The notes: generated by a model not told the origin, from the letters alone. Shown: positions 1 to 6,723, counted from the stretch's first letter. The stretch: DNA of 7,735 nucleotides from Phytohabitans sp036906915 (GCF_036906915.1 NZ_JBAKHX010000156.1:1-7735), one strand, 5' to 3'. Translations and numbers: made by a program.

Positions 1-60
1 ACATCCTTCCTGGAAGCCGCCGTCCACCTCACCTCAGGTGTCCGGAGAACCGGGGGAAGC

Positions 61-429
61 TCACTCTTCCTCCATCTTCGGAACTTCCCGACGTGCTGAT
101 GAGCGAAGATCCGAGAACGTCGAGCCCAGGTAATGCTTGCACTGGACGACTATCTTTCCCGCTGTTGTCTTTGCCCGTAGGTCAACGCCTCCGTCGCGGC
201 CACGCCCGAACGCTTCCAAGCGCCATTGACGGTCGGCTTCGAGAAGATCATGAATCAGTATCTCGAAGTCGCTGGGTGAGAGGGTATGGAAGTCGTAGTC
301 GGCCAAGTCCTTTTGCTCCAACAGAGTGATGTAGCCGCCAGCTTGCATCGTCGAGGTGGGCCTATCAACCGCTCGGACGCCACGGAACTGGCCTTCGACC
401 ATTTCACGCTTGATCTCCAGGCCCACCAC
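61..429 (-). CDS. Truncated Mrr-like restriction endonuclease (N-terminal catalytic part)
   Basis: The 122-residue product resembles the catalytic domain of Mrr-type (PD-(D/E)xK fold) restriction endonucleases, which cleave foreign or modified DNA. Visible features are a helical lead-in around residues 44-63 (DYDF, LSPSDFE), then GRDGGVD at 77-83 and VVQCK at 94-98. D83 (or D79) with Q96 and K98 fits the D-QxK active site of this family. Relatives normally continue past the SARREVPK segment (111-118) with another strand and helix and often a second domain. Here the frame stops after three glutamates, so the gene looks truncated or frameshifted. The next frame stays open to the window edge, but I cannot judge whether it is the lost remainder. 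The GTG start at 429 is the longest choice; ATG codons at 402 and 348 are alternatives, and none has a convincing ribosome-binding site. A TAG at 436-438 closes the frame upstream. The G+C content, near 50-55%, suggests horizontal transfer. Confidence 0.6.
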   Translation of the reverse strand: MVGLEIKREMVEGQFRGVRAVDRPTSTMQAGGYITLLEQKDLADYDFHTLSPSDFEILIHDLLEADRQWRLEAFGRGRDGGVDLRAKTTAGKIVVQCKHYLGSTFSDLRSSARREVPKMEEE

Positions 430-692
430 GAACGCCTACGAGGTCGGCGAGGCGCGAGGAGCCGGGCGCGCGGTGCCGCGCCCGGCCTGCGCGAGCGGCA
501 CGCTGGCGCCGCTTCGGTTCACAGATGTGAGCTACCGCGACGTCCGCGGCGGTCCAGGCCGCTGCTCCCGCGGCCTCACCCGCCGCGGCGCAAGATCAAT
601 ACCGCGACCGCCGACGCGCGCGCCGCCATGTCGCCACGGTGAGCAGGGCCGCTGGACCCGCCTGCCGTGACACCACGGCCCCCTGATCATGG
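430..692. other. G+C-rich intergenic stretch, no defensible gene
   Basis: This stretch separates the divergently oriented endonuclease fragment and repressor gene. G+C content jumps to about 80% right at its left edge. In the forward frame starting at 427, third positions are almost all G or C until about 545, and the translation contains RFTDVSYRDVRG. It may therefore be the tail of an older gene cut by the arrival of the endonuclease DNA. That frame has no proper start, its codon bias fades after about 545, and it ends at TGA 668-670. I recognise no family in it. At 589-597 it shares the 9-mer CGCAAGATC with the operator-like site in front of the sugar operon. I see no RNA gene or terminator here. 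Confidence 0.4.
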
Positions 693-697
693 ATGCC

Positions 698-710
698 TAG
701 ACTGTCGGCC
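698..710 (+). promoter_or_regulatory. Probable -10 element for a leaderless repressor transcript
   Basis: TAGACT at 698-703 matches the actinobacterial TANNNT -10 pattern and ends 7 bases before the ATG at 711, so transcription would begin at or next to the start codon. There is no Shine-Dalgarno sequence before either ATG 711 or ATG 693, which fits leaderless expression. No good -35 is visible 16-19 bases upstream. This site is the main reason for choosing 711 as the start, because ATG 693 would lie upstream of the predicted transcript. Confidence 0.45.
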
Positions 711-1835
711 ATGGGACGACGACCGACGGTCTATGACGTCGCGGCGCGAGCGGGTGTCTCGATCGCCACGGTGTCGTTCGTCTTCACCCAGCCGGACCGG
801 GTCAGGAAGTCAACACGGGAGGCGGTGCTCGCCGCCGCGGGCGACCTCGGGTACGTGCCCAGCGCCAGCGCCCGCGGGCTGGCGAAGGGGCGTACCGGCG
901 CCATCGGCCTGTACACCTTCGACTATCTGCTCGATTCGGTGCCCTCGGGGCCGCCCGCCAGGGGACCCGGCATCGCGGCCGAGACAGACATCCGACGCTT
1001 TCCGCTCTATGTCGACGAGGTGCAGTGGGGCGTGGAGCTGGAGTGCCGCCAGCGCGGCTACGCGCTGATGCTGGGCGCCGGCCACAACCCCGGCAACCTC
1101 CCCGCGGTGATCGACATCGCGGGTCGGGTGGATGGGCTCATCGCGTTCGCCGGCTCGGCCCCGCCGGAGGCGATCATCCAGGTCGCGCGGCGCATCCCCG
1201 TGGTGGAGCTGGGCGGAGAGGCTCGAGCCGAGGGTGTGTACACCGTGCTCGTCGACAACCGTACCGGGATGCGCGAGCTGACCGAGCATCTGCTTGTGGC
1301 GCACGGCCTTCGCCGGATGGTGTACCTGGGCGAGCGCGGCACGCCCGAGTTCCGGGCCCGGTACGACGGCTTCGCCGACGCCCTAACGGCCCACGGGCTG
1401 CCGGTGCCCGAGCCGGTGCGCAGCCACCCCAGCGACGACCCGAGCACGATCGCAGCGGTCAGGCCGTACATCGAGTCCGGGGCGCTGCCCGACGTGTTCG
1501 TGTGCGCCACCGACCAGGAGGCCCTGGTGGCCATCGACACGCTGCGGGCGGCCGGGGTCGACGTGCCGGGTGGCGTGGCGGTCACCGGATTCGACGGTAC
1601 GGTCGCGGCGCGGCTCGCCACGCCGCGGCTCACGACGGTACGGCAGCCGATGGAGGAGGTCGGCCGCACCGCCGTACGCATCTTGGCCGGCGTCCTGGCC
1701 GACGCCACCCCTCCCGACGAGCCTGGCGTCCTGAGCGGGGCCGACGCCCTGAACGGCGCGGCCGGCGCCGACCGCGCCTGGCTTCCGACGACGTTCGTAC
1801 GCGGCTCGAGCTGCGGGTGCGTCGCCACTGTTTAG
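711..1835 (+). CDS. LacI-family transcriptional repressor
   Basis: This is a cytoplasmic sugar-responsive repressor of 374 residues from the ATG at 711 (380 from ATG 693). The N-terminus has the LacI helix-turn-helix: TVYDVAARAGVS at 6-17, ATVSFVF at 19-25, then a third helix with STREAV (34-39). The hinge helix around 50-59 (PSASARGLAK) supplies Leu57, equivalent to the leucine that wedges into the operator. A periplasmic-binding-protein-like effector domain follows (IGLY from 65, VTGFDG and TTVRQP further on), ending in the usual FVRGS segment. Residue 23 is Phe where Escherichia coli LacI has the operator-reading Arg22, so the DNA specificity should differ from that of LacI. A proline-rich insert at about 72-97 lengthens the first strand-helix connection. 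The gene ends 109 bases before the importer lipoprotein gene and is transcribed in the same direction, so it most likely controls that operon. The inducer is probably a xylose- or arabinose-containing sugar, inferred from the GH43 gene. Confidence 0.93.
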   Translation: MGRRPTVYDVAARAGVSIATVSFVFTQPDRVRKSTREAVLAAAGDLGYVPSASARGLAKGRTGAIGLYTFDYLLDSVPSGPPARGPGIAAETDIRRFPLYVDEVQWGVELECRQRGYALMLGAGHNPGNLPAVIDIAGRVDGLIAFAGSAPPEAIIQVARRIPVVELGGEARAEGVYTVLVDNRTGMRELTEHLLVAHGLRRMVYLGERGTPEFRARYDGFADALTAHGLPVPEPVRSHPSDDPSTIAAVRPYIESGALPDVFVCATDQEALVAIDTLRAAGVDVPGGVAVTGFDGTVAARLATPRLTTVRQPMEEVGRTAVRILAGVLADATPPDEPGVLSGADALNGAAGADRAWLPTTFVRGSSCGCVATV

Positions 1836-1853
1836 CAGAAAAAAGGCAACTTC

Positions 1854-1865
1854 GCAAGATCTTGC
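1854..1865. promoter_or_regulatory. Probable repressor operator (12-bp perfect palindrome)
   Basis: GCAAGATCTTGC is a perfect inverted repeat in the gap between the repressor and the sugar operon. Its right half overlaps the predicted -35 element at 1862-1867, the expected place for a repressor to block polymerase. The flank reads CTTGCAGG, and from memory CTTGCAG-like repeats occur at Streptomyces MalR (LacI-family) sites, so LacI-family binding is plausible. The centre is AT rather than the common CG. The assignment to the neighbouring repressor is inferred from position only. Confidence 0.6.
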
Positions 1866-1890
1866 AGGAAAAGTACTGTGCGCCTATGTT
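1862..1890 (+). promoter_or_regulatory. Probable sigma-70-type promoter of the sugar operon
   Basis: TTGCAG at 1862-1867 (partial match to TTGACA) is followed after exactly 17 bases by TATGTT at 1885-1890, a good -10. The expected start of transcription is near 1897, giving a leader of about 48 bases before the ATG at 1945. TAGATT at 1898-1903 is an alternative -10 but lacks a -35 at suitable spacing. The surrounding bases are A/T-rich compared with the rest of the region. Confidence 0.55.
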
Positions 1891-1932
1891 ATGCGCTTAG
1901 ATTACCACTGTGAGTTCCGAACCCGCGCCGAC

Positions 1933-1939
1933 GAGGGAG
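1933..1939 (+). promoter_or_regulatory. Ribosome-binding site that fixes the lipoprotein start at 1945
   Basis: GAGGGAG lies 5 bases before the ATG at 1945. It favours this start over the in-frame ATG at 1891, which directly abuts the predicted -10 element and would not be on the transcript. Confidence 0.75.
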
Positions 1940-1944
1940 TGGGC

Positions 1945-3225
1945 ATGACCCGAAAACTCAGCACGCTGACCGCGGTGATGGTCGCCTCCGTACTCGCCGT
2001 CGCCGCGTGTGGTCGCAGCGACGAGGGGCCGGCGGACAAGCCCGCGGACAGCATCTCTTCCGGTCCGGCGACCGGCACTATCAACATCTGGGCCCAAGGC
2101 ACCGAGGGGGAGGCGCTCAACGACTTCCTCAAGGGCTTCAGGGACGCCAATCCCGACGTCACGGTGAACGTCACGGCGATCCCGTGGGACCAGGCGCAGA
2201 ACAAGTATCAGACCGCGATCGCCGGTGGCACGACGCCCGACATCGGCATGCTCGGCACCGACTGGATGGCGTCGTTCGCGAACGCCCTACGCGCCACGCC
2301 GAAGCAGGTGGACACCTCCGGCATGTACCCGGCGAACGTCGAGTCGACCAACGTCGGCGGCACGCACTACGGCGTGCCCTGGTACGTCGAGACGCGGGTG
2401 ATCTTCTACCGTACGGATCTGATGCAGAAGGCGGGCTTCAGCTCCTTCCCGACCGACTGGGAAGGCTTCAAGCAGCTCGCCAAGGCCATGAAGGAGAAGG
2501 CCGGCGCCCAGTACGGCGTGGCGCTGCCGTCCAGCGGCTGGAACGCGTTCTTCGGCGACCTGCCGTTCATCTGGTCCAACGGTGCCGAACTGATGAACGC
2601 CGACCAGACGAAGTGGACGTTCGACCGGCCGGAGACCGTCGAGGCGTTGGCGTACCTCAGAAGCTTCTTCGACGAGGGCCTCGCCAACAAGAGCCCGGAC
2701 GACCAGCCGGGCGCGACGGCGGGCGCTTTCGCCAACGGCAGCGTGCCGATGTTCCTTAGCGGGCCCTGGGACGTGGGCCAGATCGCCAAGGCGGGTGGTG
2801 CCGGTTTCGAAGACAAGTTCGCCCTGGCACCCGTACCGGCACCGCCCGGCAAGACCCCCATCTCCTCGGCCGCTGGCGCCAACCTGGTGGTCTTCGACAA
2901 AGCCAAGAACCCGGATGCGGCGTGGAAGCTGATCCAGTGGCTCACCGAGCCGCGTACCCAGGTGGAGTGGTTCAAAGCGACCGCCGACCTGCCGTCGCAG
3001 AAGGCCGCCTGGAGCGACCCGGCGCTGGCGAACGACCCCAAGGTGTCCGTCTTCGGCAAGCAGCTCGACAACGTCAAGACGCCGCCCACGCTCACCACGT
3101 GGACACAGATCGCCGCCGCGGCTGACACGCTCGTTGAAAAGATCATGAAGACAGGCATGGACCCCGCACAGGCCATGAAGGAACTCCAGGCGACCGCGGA
3201 CTCGCTCGGCACGGGTACCCGGTAG
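1945..3225 (+). CDS. Sugar ABC importer substrate-binding lipoprotein
   Basis: This is an extracellular solute-binding protein of family 1 (the MalE/UgpB type), 426 residues from the chosen start. The N-terminus is a classic lipoprotein signal: a basic TRK, a hydrophobic stretch at about 7-21, and a lipobox VAAC with Cys22 as the lipidated residue, so it should sit on the outer face of the membrane. After a flexible polar linker the fold begins with TINIWAQG and continues with the family's usual landmarks: an AIAGGTTPDIGMLG segment, GVPWYVETRVIFYRTDLMQKAG, TDWEGFKQLAK, a FANGSVPMFLSGPW segment near two-thirds of the length, and AWKLIQWLTEP. Length is normal. It captures the sugar and delivers it to the two permeases encoded directly downstream. 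The GH43 enzyme at the operon end suggests xylo-, arabino- or arabinoxylo-oligosaccharides, but the binding residues cannot be read from sequence, so the substrate is inferred. Confidence 0.94.
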   Translation: MTRKLSTLTAVMVASVLAVAACGRSDEGPADKPADSISSGPATGTINIWAQGTEGEALNDFLKGFRDANPDVTVNVTAIPWDQAQNKYQTAIAGGTTPDIGMLGTDWMASFANALRATPKQVDTSGMYPANVESTNVGGTHYGVPWYVETRVIFYRTDLMQKAGFSSFPTDWEGFKQLAKAMKEKAGAQYGVALPSSGWNAFFGDLPFIWSNGAELMNADQTKWTFDRPETVEALAYLRSFFDEGLANKSPDDQPGATAGAFANGSVPMFLSGPWDVGQIAKAGGAGFEDKFALAPVPAPPGKTPISSAAGANLVVFDKAKNPDAAWKLIQWLTEPRTQVEWFKATADLPSQKAAWSDPALANDPKVSVFGKQLDNVKTPPTLTTWTQIAAAADTLVEKIMKTGMDPAQAMKELQATADSLGTGTR

Positions 3226-3227
3226 CG

Positions 3228-4172
3228 GTGGCGGTTGTCCAGATCCCGGCTGCGCGCGCGGCACAGCGCGCTCGCAGCCGTGGCGGGGGCCCGGTAGGCA
3301 GCCGGCGGCGGACGGCGCTGGTCGCCTACCTCTTCGCGCTACCGTTCGTGCTGATCTTCGCGGTCTTCATGCTCTTCCCGCTGGTGTCGTCGCTGGGCAT
3401 CTCGTTCACCGATCTCACCAACCGGGACGTGACGAATCCGTTCGCGGTGAACGTGGTCGGGCTGGAGCAGTACCAGCGCCTGTTCCAGAACACGCAGTTC
3501 CTGCGGTCGATGCTCAACACGGCGTACTTCGTCGCCATCGGGATTCCGTTGACCATGGTGGTGGCACTCGCTCTCGCCGTCGCGCTCAACAGCGGCATCA
3601 CGCGCTTCCGTACCGCGTTCCGGGTCGGCTTCTACGCGCCGGTCGTCACGAGCATCGTCGCGGTCGCCGTGGTGTGGCGCTTCATCCTGCAGCCCGACGG
3701 GTTGCTCAACACGGTGATCGGCTGGCTCGGCGTCTCCGGCCCGGACTGGCTGGGCGACCCGCACTGGTCGATGCCCGCGATGATCCTGCTGGCGGTCTGG
3801 CGCAACATGGGCACCCTCATGGTGATTTTCCTCGCCGGCCTGCAGACCGTGCCCCGAGAGCTGCTGGAAGCGGCCGAAGTGGACGGTGCGTCGAGCTGGC
3901 AGCGGTTCGTCCGCGTGACACTGCCGATCCTGCGCCCGACGCTGCTGCTGGGCGCCGTGCTGCTGTCGGTGGGCTATCTGCAGTTCTTCGAGGAGCCGTT
4001 CGTGATGACGCGCGGCGGCCCGCTCGACTCGACGCTGTCGATCAGCTATTTCACCTACAACCAGTTCGGGTTCGGCAACTATGGTCTCGCCTCCGCCGCG
4101 AGCTATGTGCTCTTCGTGGTCATCGCCGCGTTGAGCGTCATCCAGTTCCGCGCCTTCCGTTCGAAGGACTGA
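3228..4172 (+). CDS. Sugar ABC importer permease, MalF type
   Basis: This is an inner-membrane subunit of a carbohydrate ABC importer (binding-protein-dependent permease family), 314 residues. A basic cytoplasmic N-terminus (residues 1-29) precedes about six membrane segments, near 30-55, 95-120, 133-153, 182-205, 236-256 and 285-306. The cytoplasmic EAA loop that docks the ATPase is clear: EAA at 214-216, DG at 219-220, then a conserved LPILRP at 232-237. The late RGGP segment at 262-265 is typical of MalF/UgpA-like subunits. The GTG start lies 2 bases after the lipoprotein stop. The upstream sequence has no strong Shine-Dalgarno match, so translational coupling is likely. It should pair with the next gene product to form the channel. 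The operon contains no ATPase gene. Confidence 0.94.
   Translation: MAVVQIPAARAAQRARSRGGGPVGSRRRTALVAYLFALPFVLIFAVFMLFPLVSSLGISFTDLTNRDVTNPFAVNVVGLEQYQRLFQNTQFLRSMLNTAYFVAIGIPLTMVVALALAVALNSGITRFRTAFRVGFYAPVVTSIVAVAVVWRFILQPDGLLNTVIGWLGVSGPDWLGDPHWSMPAMILLAVWRNMGTLMVIFLAGLQTVPRELLEAAEVDGASSWQRFVRVTLPILRPTLLLGAVLLSVGYLQFFEEPFVMTRGGPLDSTLSISYFTYNQFGFGNYGLASAASYVLFVVIAALSVIQFRAFRSKD
4164..4168 (+). promoter_or_regulatory. Ribosome-binding site for the MalG-type permease
   Basis: AAGGA lies inside the last codons of the upstream permease gene, 8 bases before the GTG at 4177, and supports that start. Confidence 0.6.
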
Positions 4173-4176
4173 ATCC

Positions 4177-4989
4177 GTGCGCGCCAGGATCTTCACCTAT
4201 CTCGTCCTGATCGTGGCGGTTGTCGCGACGCTCGTCCCGTTCGTCTGGATGCTGCTGGGATCCATCAAGACGCAGGGGGAACTGCTGCGCCGCCCTCCGA
4301 CGTGGTGGCCGGAGCAGCCGACCCTCGACAACTTCGGCACCTGGTTCGGCGAGCTGGACATCGGCCGCTTCTTCCTCAACAGCCTCGTGGTAGCGGCGTT
4401 CACGGTGCTCGGGAACCTGCTGTTCTGTTCGATGGTCGGGTACGCGCTGGCCAAGCTCGAGTTCCCCGGCAAACGCGCGCTGTTCCTCCTGGTCATGGTG
4501 ACGCTGATGGTGCCCGGGCTGGTGACGTTCGTGCCGCTGTTCGTCGTGGTGAGCAAACTCGGCATGGTCAGCACCTATCCCGCGCTGATCCTGCCGTTCC
4601 TTGCAGGACCCCTCGGCGTGTTCCTCATGCGACAGTTCATCATGGGCATTCCCGACGCGCTCATAGAGGCTGCCCGCATCGACGGTGCCGGCGAGGTACG
4701 CATCTTCGCACGGGTCGTCCTGCCGTTGTGCGGCGCGCCCCTCGCCACGCTGGCGATCCTGACCTTCCTCGGGTCGTGGAACAACTTCCTCTGGCCGCTC
4801 GTGGTGGCCCAGAACGAAGACATGTACACGCTTCCGGTCGCGCTTTCGCTGTACTCCACCGGCCAGAACGCCACCAACTATGGCGTGCTGCTGGCCGGTT
4901 CGGTGCTCGTCATCACGCCAGTGCTCGCCCTTTTCGTCGCGCTCCAGCGCTACTTCATCCAGGGCATCGCCCTGACGGGAGTCAAATGA
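4177..4989 (+). CDS. Sugar ABC importer permease, MalG type
   Basis: This is the second membrane subunit of the importer, 270 residues. Membrane segments fall near 5-28, 65-92, 100-127, 131-151, 183-206 and 236-258. The EAA loop reads EAARIDG at 164-170 followed by RVVLPL at 179-184, as in MalG/UgpE-like permeases. GSWNNFLWPL (199-208) and the C-terminal QRYFIQGIALTGVK are hallmarks of the MalG branch. It starts 4 bases after the MalF-type gene, and its TGA stop overlaps the ATG of the GH43 gene in an ATGA arrangement, so the two are probably translationally coupled. With its partner it forms the transmembrane path, and energy must come from an ATPase encoded elsewhere, such as the shared MsiK known in Streptomyces. 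Confidence 0.95.
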   Translation: MRARIFTYLVLIVAVVATLVPFVWMLLGSIKTQGELLRRPPTWWPEQPTLDNFGTWFGELDIGRFFLNSLVVAAFTVLGNLLFCSMVGYALAKLEFPGKRALFLLVMVTLMVPGLVTFVPLFVVVSKLGMVSTYPALILPFLAGPLGVFLMRQFIMGIPDALIEAARIDGAGEVRIFARVVLPLCGAPLATLAILTFLGSWNNFLWPLVVAQNEDMYTLPVALSLYSTGQNATNYGVLLAGSVLVITPVLALFVALQRYFIQGIALTGVK

Positions 4990-6431
4990 ACGCCGTACCG
5001 GCCATCGCCGGTTTCCACCCCGACCCGACCATCTGCCGGGTCGGCGACGACTACTACCTGGCCACGTCCTCGTTCGAGTACTTTCCCGGCGTCCCCATTT
5101 TCCACAGCCAGGACCTGCTCACCTGGCAGCAGATCGGCAACGCCCTGGACCGCCCGAGCCTGCTCGCACCGGGCGGCGACGCGGCCAGCCGCGGCATCTA
5201 CGCACCCACCCTGCGATACCACAATGGACGGTTCTGGCTGGTAACCACGAACGTTTCGCACAGCAAAGGGCACCTGCTCGTAACCGCCGGCGACCCCCGC
5301 GGCCCGTGGTCCGAGCCGGTCTTTCTGGACGGGGCCGACGGCATCGACCCGGACATCGCCTGGGACGAAACCGGCCGGTGTTACCTCACCTGGCATGCCA
5401 AGGAGCCGGCGGGCATCGTCCAGGCCGCCATCGACCCGGACACCGGCACCCTGCTGGAAGCCCCGCGCCGGCTCTGGTCGGGTACCGGACTGGCTTGGCC
5501 CGAGGGCCCACACCTGTACCACCGGGACGGGTGGTGGTACCTGCTGATCGCCGAGGGCGGCACCGAGCGCGGACACGCCGTGTCCGTCGCACGCTCCCGC
5601 AGCATCACCGGGCCGTTCGAGGGAGCACCGCACAACCCGATGTTCAGCCACCGCAGCACCACGCACCCGGTACAGAACTGCGGCCACGCCGACCTGATCG
5701 AACGGCCTGACGGGGAATGGGCCGTCGTCTATCTGGGTACCCGCCCGCGCGGTGCGACGCCGTCATACCACGTCAATGGGCGGGAAACCTTCCTCGCCGG
5801 CATCGAGTGGGTGGACGGCTGGCCGGTGTTCGACGAGACCCGCTACCCGGTTCCGCACCGTGACCACTCGTACACCGACGACCTGTGCGGGGAGCGCCTG
5901 CATCCTCGCTGGATATCACCGGACGCCGCGCCGGACCTGCTCGTCGAACGTGACGGCCCGCGCGCCGCGCGCCTGCGCGCCGGCGGCGTCCTGGCCGTCC
6001 GCGCCTATGACCCGGCGTGGTCGTTTACCGCGACCGTGGCCCTCGACGGCGGGGCCTTCCGGCTGCTGCTGCGCGTGGACGACCGGCATTGGTGCGCGCT
6101 GGACCTGCGCGCCGGCCGCGTGGTCGCCCGCCTGCGCATCGGCCCGCTGGAGAGCGAGCTGGGCACCGCCATGATCGCCGAGCGGAGGCCGGTCACCCTG
6201 CGCATCGAATCGCGCGCGCCGTCGGAGGGCGGCCCCGACGACGTCGCGCTCGGCGTGGGCCTTGGACCCGAGTACCGCGAACTGGCCGCCTTCGACGGAA
6301 GGTACCTCTCCACCGAGGTGGCGAGCGGATTCACCGGCCGGGTGGTCGGACTCCAGACGCTGAACGGCGTGACGACCCTGCACGAAGTGCGATACACCAC
6401 CCAGCGGTCCCGAGGAGCAGGCCTCGCCTGA
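4986..6431 (+). CDS. GH43 beta-xylosidase / alpha-L-arabinofuranosidase
   Basis: This is a glycoside hydrolase of family 43, 481 residues, with no signal peptide and so cytoplasmic. It should remove terminal xylose or arabinofuranose from oligosaccharides imported by the preceding transporter. The five-bladed propeller domain spans about residues 5-295. The three catalytic acids are visible: Asp13 in GFHPDPT (general base), Asp121 in GIDPD (pKa modulator) and Glu173 in WPEGPH (general acid). NCGHADL and the THP upstream of it are also typical. The remaining part, about 305-475, matches the beta-sandwich (concanavalin-like) C-terminal domain of XynB-type enzymes, with FTGRVVGL near its end. 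The start at ATG 4986 overlaps the permease stop and has GGGAG at 4977-4981, 4 bases upstream. An open frame extends back to 4302 but is only a shadow of the permease. Xylosidase and arabinofuranosidase activities cannot be separated from sequence. Confidence 0.93.
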   Translation: MNAVPAIAGFHPDPTICRVGDDYYLATSSFEYFPGVPIFHSQDLLTWQQIGNALDRPSLLAPGGDAASRGIYAPTLRYHNGRFWLVTTNVSHSKGHLLVTAGDPRGPWSEPVFLDGADGIDPDIAWDETGRCYLTWHAKEPAGIVQAAIDPDTGTLLEAPRRLWSGTGLAWPEGPHLYHRDGWWYLLIAEGGTERGHAVSVARSRSITGPFEGAPHNPMFSHRSTTHPVQNCGHADLIERPDGEWAVVYLGTRPRGATPSYHVNGRETFLAGIEWVDGWPVFDETRYPVPHRDHSYTDDLCGERLHPRWISPDAAPDLLVERDGPRAARLRAGGVLAVRAYDPAWSFTATVALDGGAFRLLLRVDDRHWCALDLRAGRVVARLRIGPLESELGTAMIAERRPVTLRIESRAPSEGGPDDVALGVGLGPEYRELAAFDGRYLSTEVASGFTGRVVGLQTLNGVTTLHEVRYTTQRSRGAGLA

Positions 6432-6449
6432 CATTTGTCACCGGTCGGC

Positions 6450-6464
6450 GGTGCGGTACGCACC
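6450..6464. promoter_or_regulatory. Short inverted repeat after the sugar operon
   Basis: GGTGCG-GTA-CGCACC has 6-bp arms and a 3-base centre and starts 18 bases after the GH43 stop. It could be a weak transcription end for the operon, although no run of T follows. It could equally be an operator for the exporter gene starting at 6522. Position alone does not decide between these. Confidence 0.3.
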
Positions 6465-6508
6465 ACGATCGATGAGTGCTCGCACTGCAGCCGCCGGCCC
6501 GGCTGCCC

Positions 6509-6514
6509 AAGACT
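6509..6514 (+). promoter_or_regulatory. Possible -10 element of the exporter ATPase gene (leaderless)
   Basis: AAGACT ends 7 bases before ATG 6522, the same spacing as TAGACT before the repressor gene, and both are preceded by CC. No Shine-Dalgarno sequence is present. The first base departs from TANNNT and no -35 is clear, so this is tentative. Confidence 0.25.
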
Positions 6515-6521
6515 CATCGAC

Positions 6522-6716
6522 ATGGAAGACACTGACGTCATAGACGTCCGCGACCTGCGCCGCCGGTACGGCGCGACCGGCGGATTCGAGGCGGCGCGTG
6601 GCGTCTCGTTCACCGTCGCGCGGGGCGAGCTGTTCGCCCTGCTGGGCACCAACGGTGCCGGCAAGACATCGACGCTGGTGTTGTCACCGGGTCGGGTGGC
6701 GTCGGCGGACCGCTGA
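6522..6716 (+). pseudogene. 5' remnant of an ABC-2 type exporter ATPase, interrupted by IS110
   Basis: The first 52 residues match the start of a DrrA/CcmA-like ATPase that powers an ABC exporter for drugs or lipids. VIDVRDLRRRYG at 6-17 supplies the aromatic A-loop Tyr16, ARGVSFTVARGELFALLG follows, and Walker A reads GTNGAGKTST at 42-51. A complete protein would have roughly 230-330 residues with a Q-loop, LSGGQ signature, Walker B and switch histidine. None of these is present: after Leu52 the frame reads into unrelated sequence and stops at 6714-6716. The break coincides with the left end of the IS110 element, so insertion is the likely cause. I do not see the missing 3' part before the window ends. 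The start at 6522 is supported by homology at residue 6 onward. A longer TTG-started version from 6435 adds 29 residues unlike the family. The remnant cannot hydrolyse ATP. Confidence 0.8.
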
Positions 6717-6723
6717 TAGGGAC
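6716..6723 (+). repeat. ATAGGGAC, left copy
   Basis: The same 8-mer occurs in direct orientation at 7652-7659, so the pair brackets most of the IS. It may be an end-associated recombinase or core site. It lies about 38 bases inside the left boundary inferred from the exporter gene, which is unexplained. Confidence 0.4.

Noticed and set aside
1058..1828. Minus-strand open frame opposite the repressor
   Set aside because: Low-complexity Ser/Arg/Thr-rich translation fully antisense to a clear LacI gene.
1891..1944. Upstream ATG at 1891 as the start of the binding protein
   Set aside because: It directly follows the predicted -10 (1885-1890) and would add 18 residues in front of a normal lipoprotein signal, whereas ATG 1945 has a strong GAGGGAG site.
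2287..4196. Long minus-strand open frames over the importer genes
   Set aside because: They are typical high-G+C shadow frames opposite strongly recognisable genes, with no family motifs of their own.
4302..4985. N-terminal extension of the GH43 frame back to 4302
   Set aside because: It overlaps the MalG-type permease completely, its translation is arginine/proline-rich shadow sequence, and the GH43 fold begins within residues of ATG 4986.
6435..6521. Longer exporter ATPase start with a cysteine cluster (ECSHC, PGC)
   Set aside because: It needs a TTG start, has no ribosome-binding site, and the added residues do not resemble the ATPase family; the cysteines are probably accidental.
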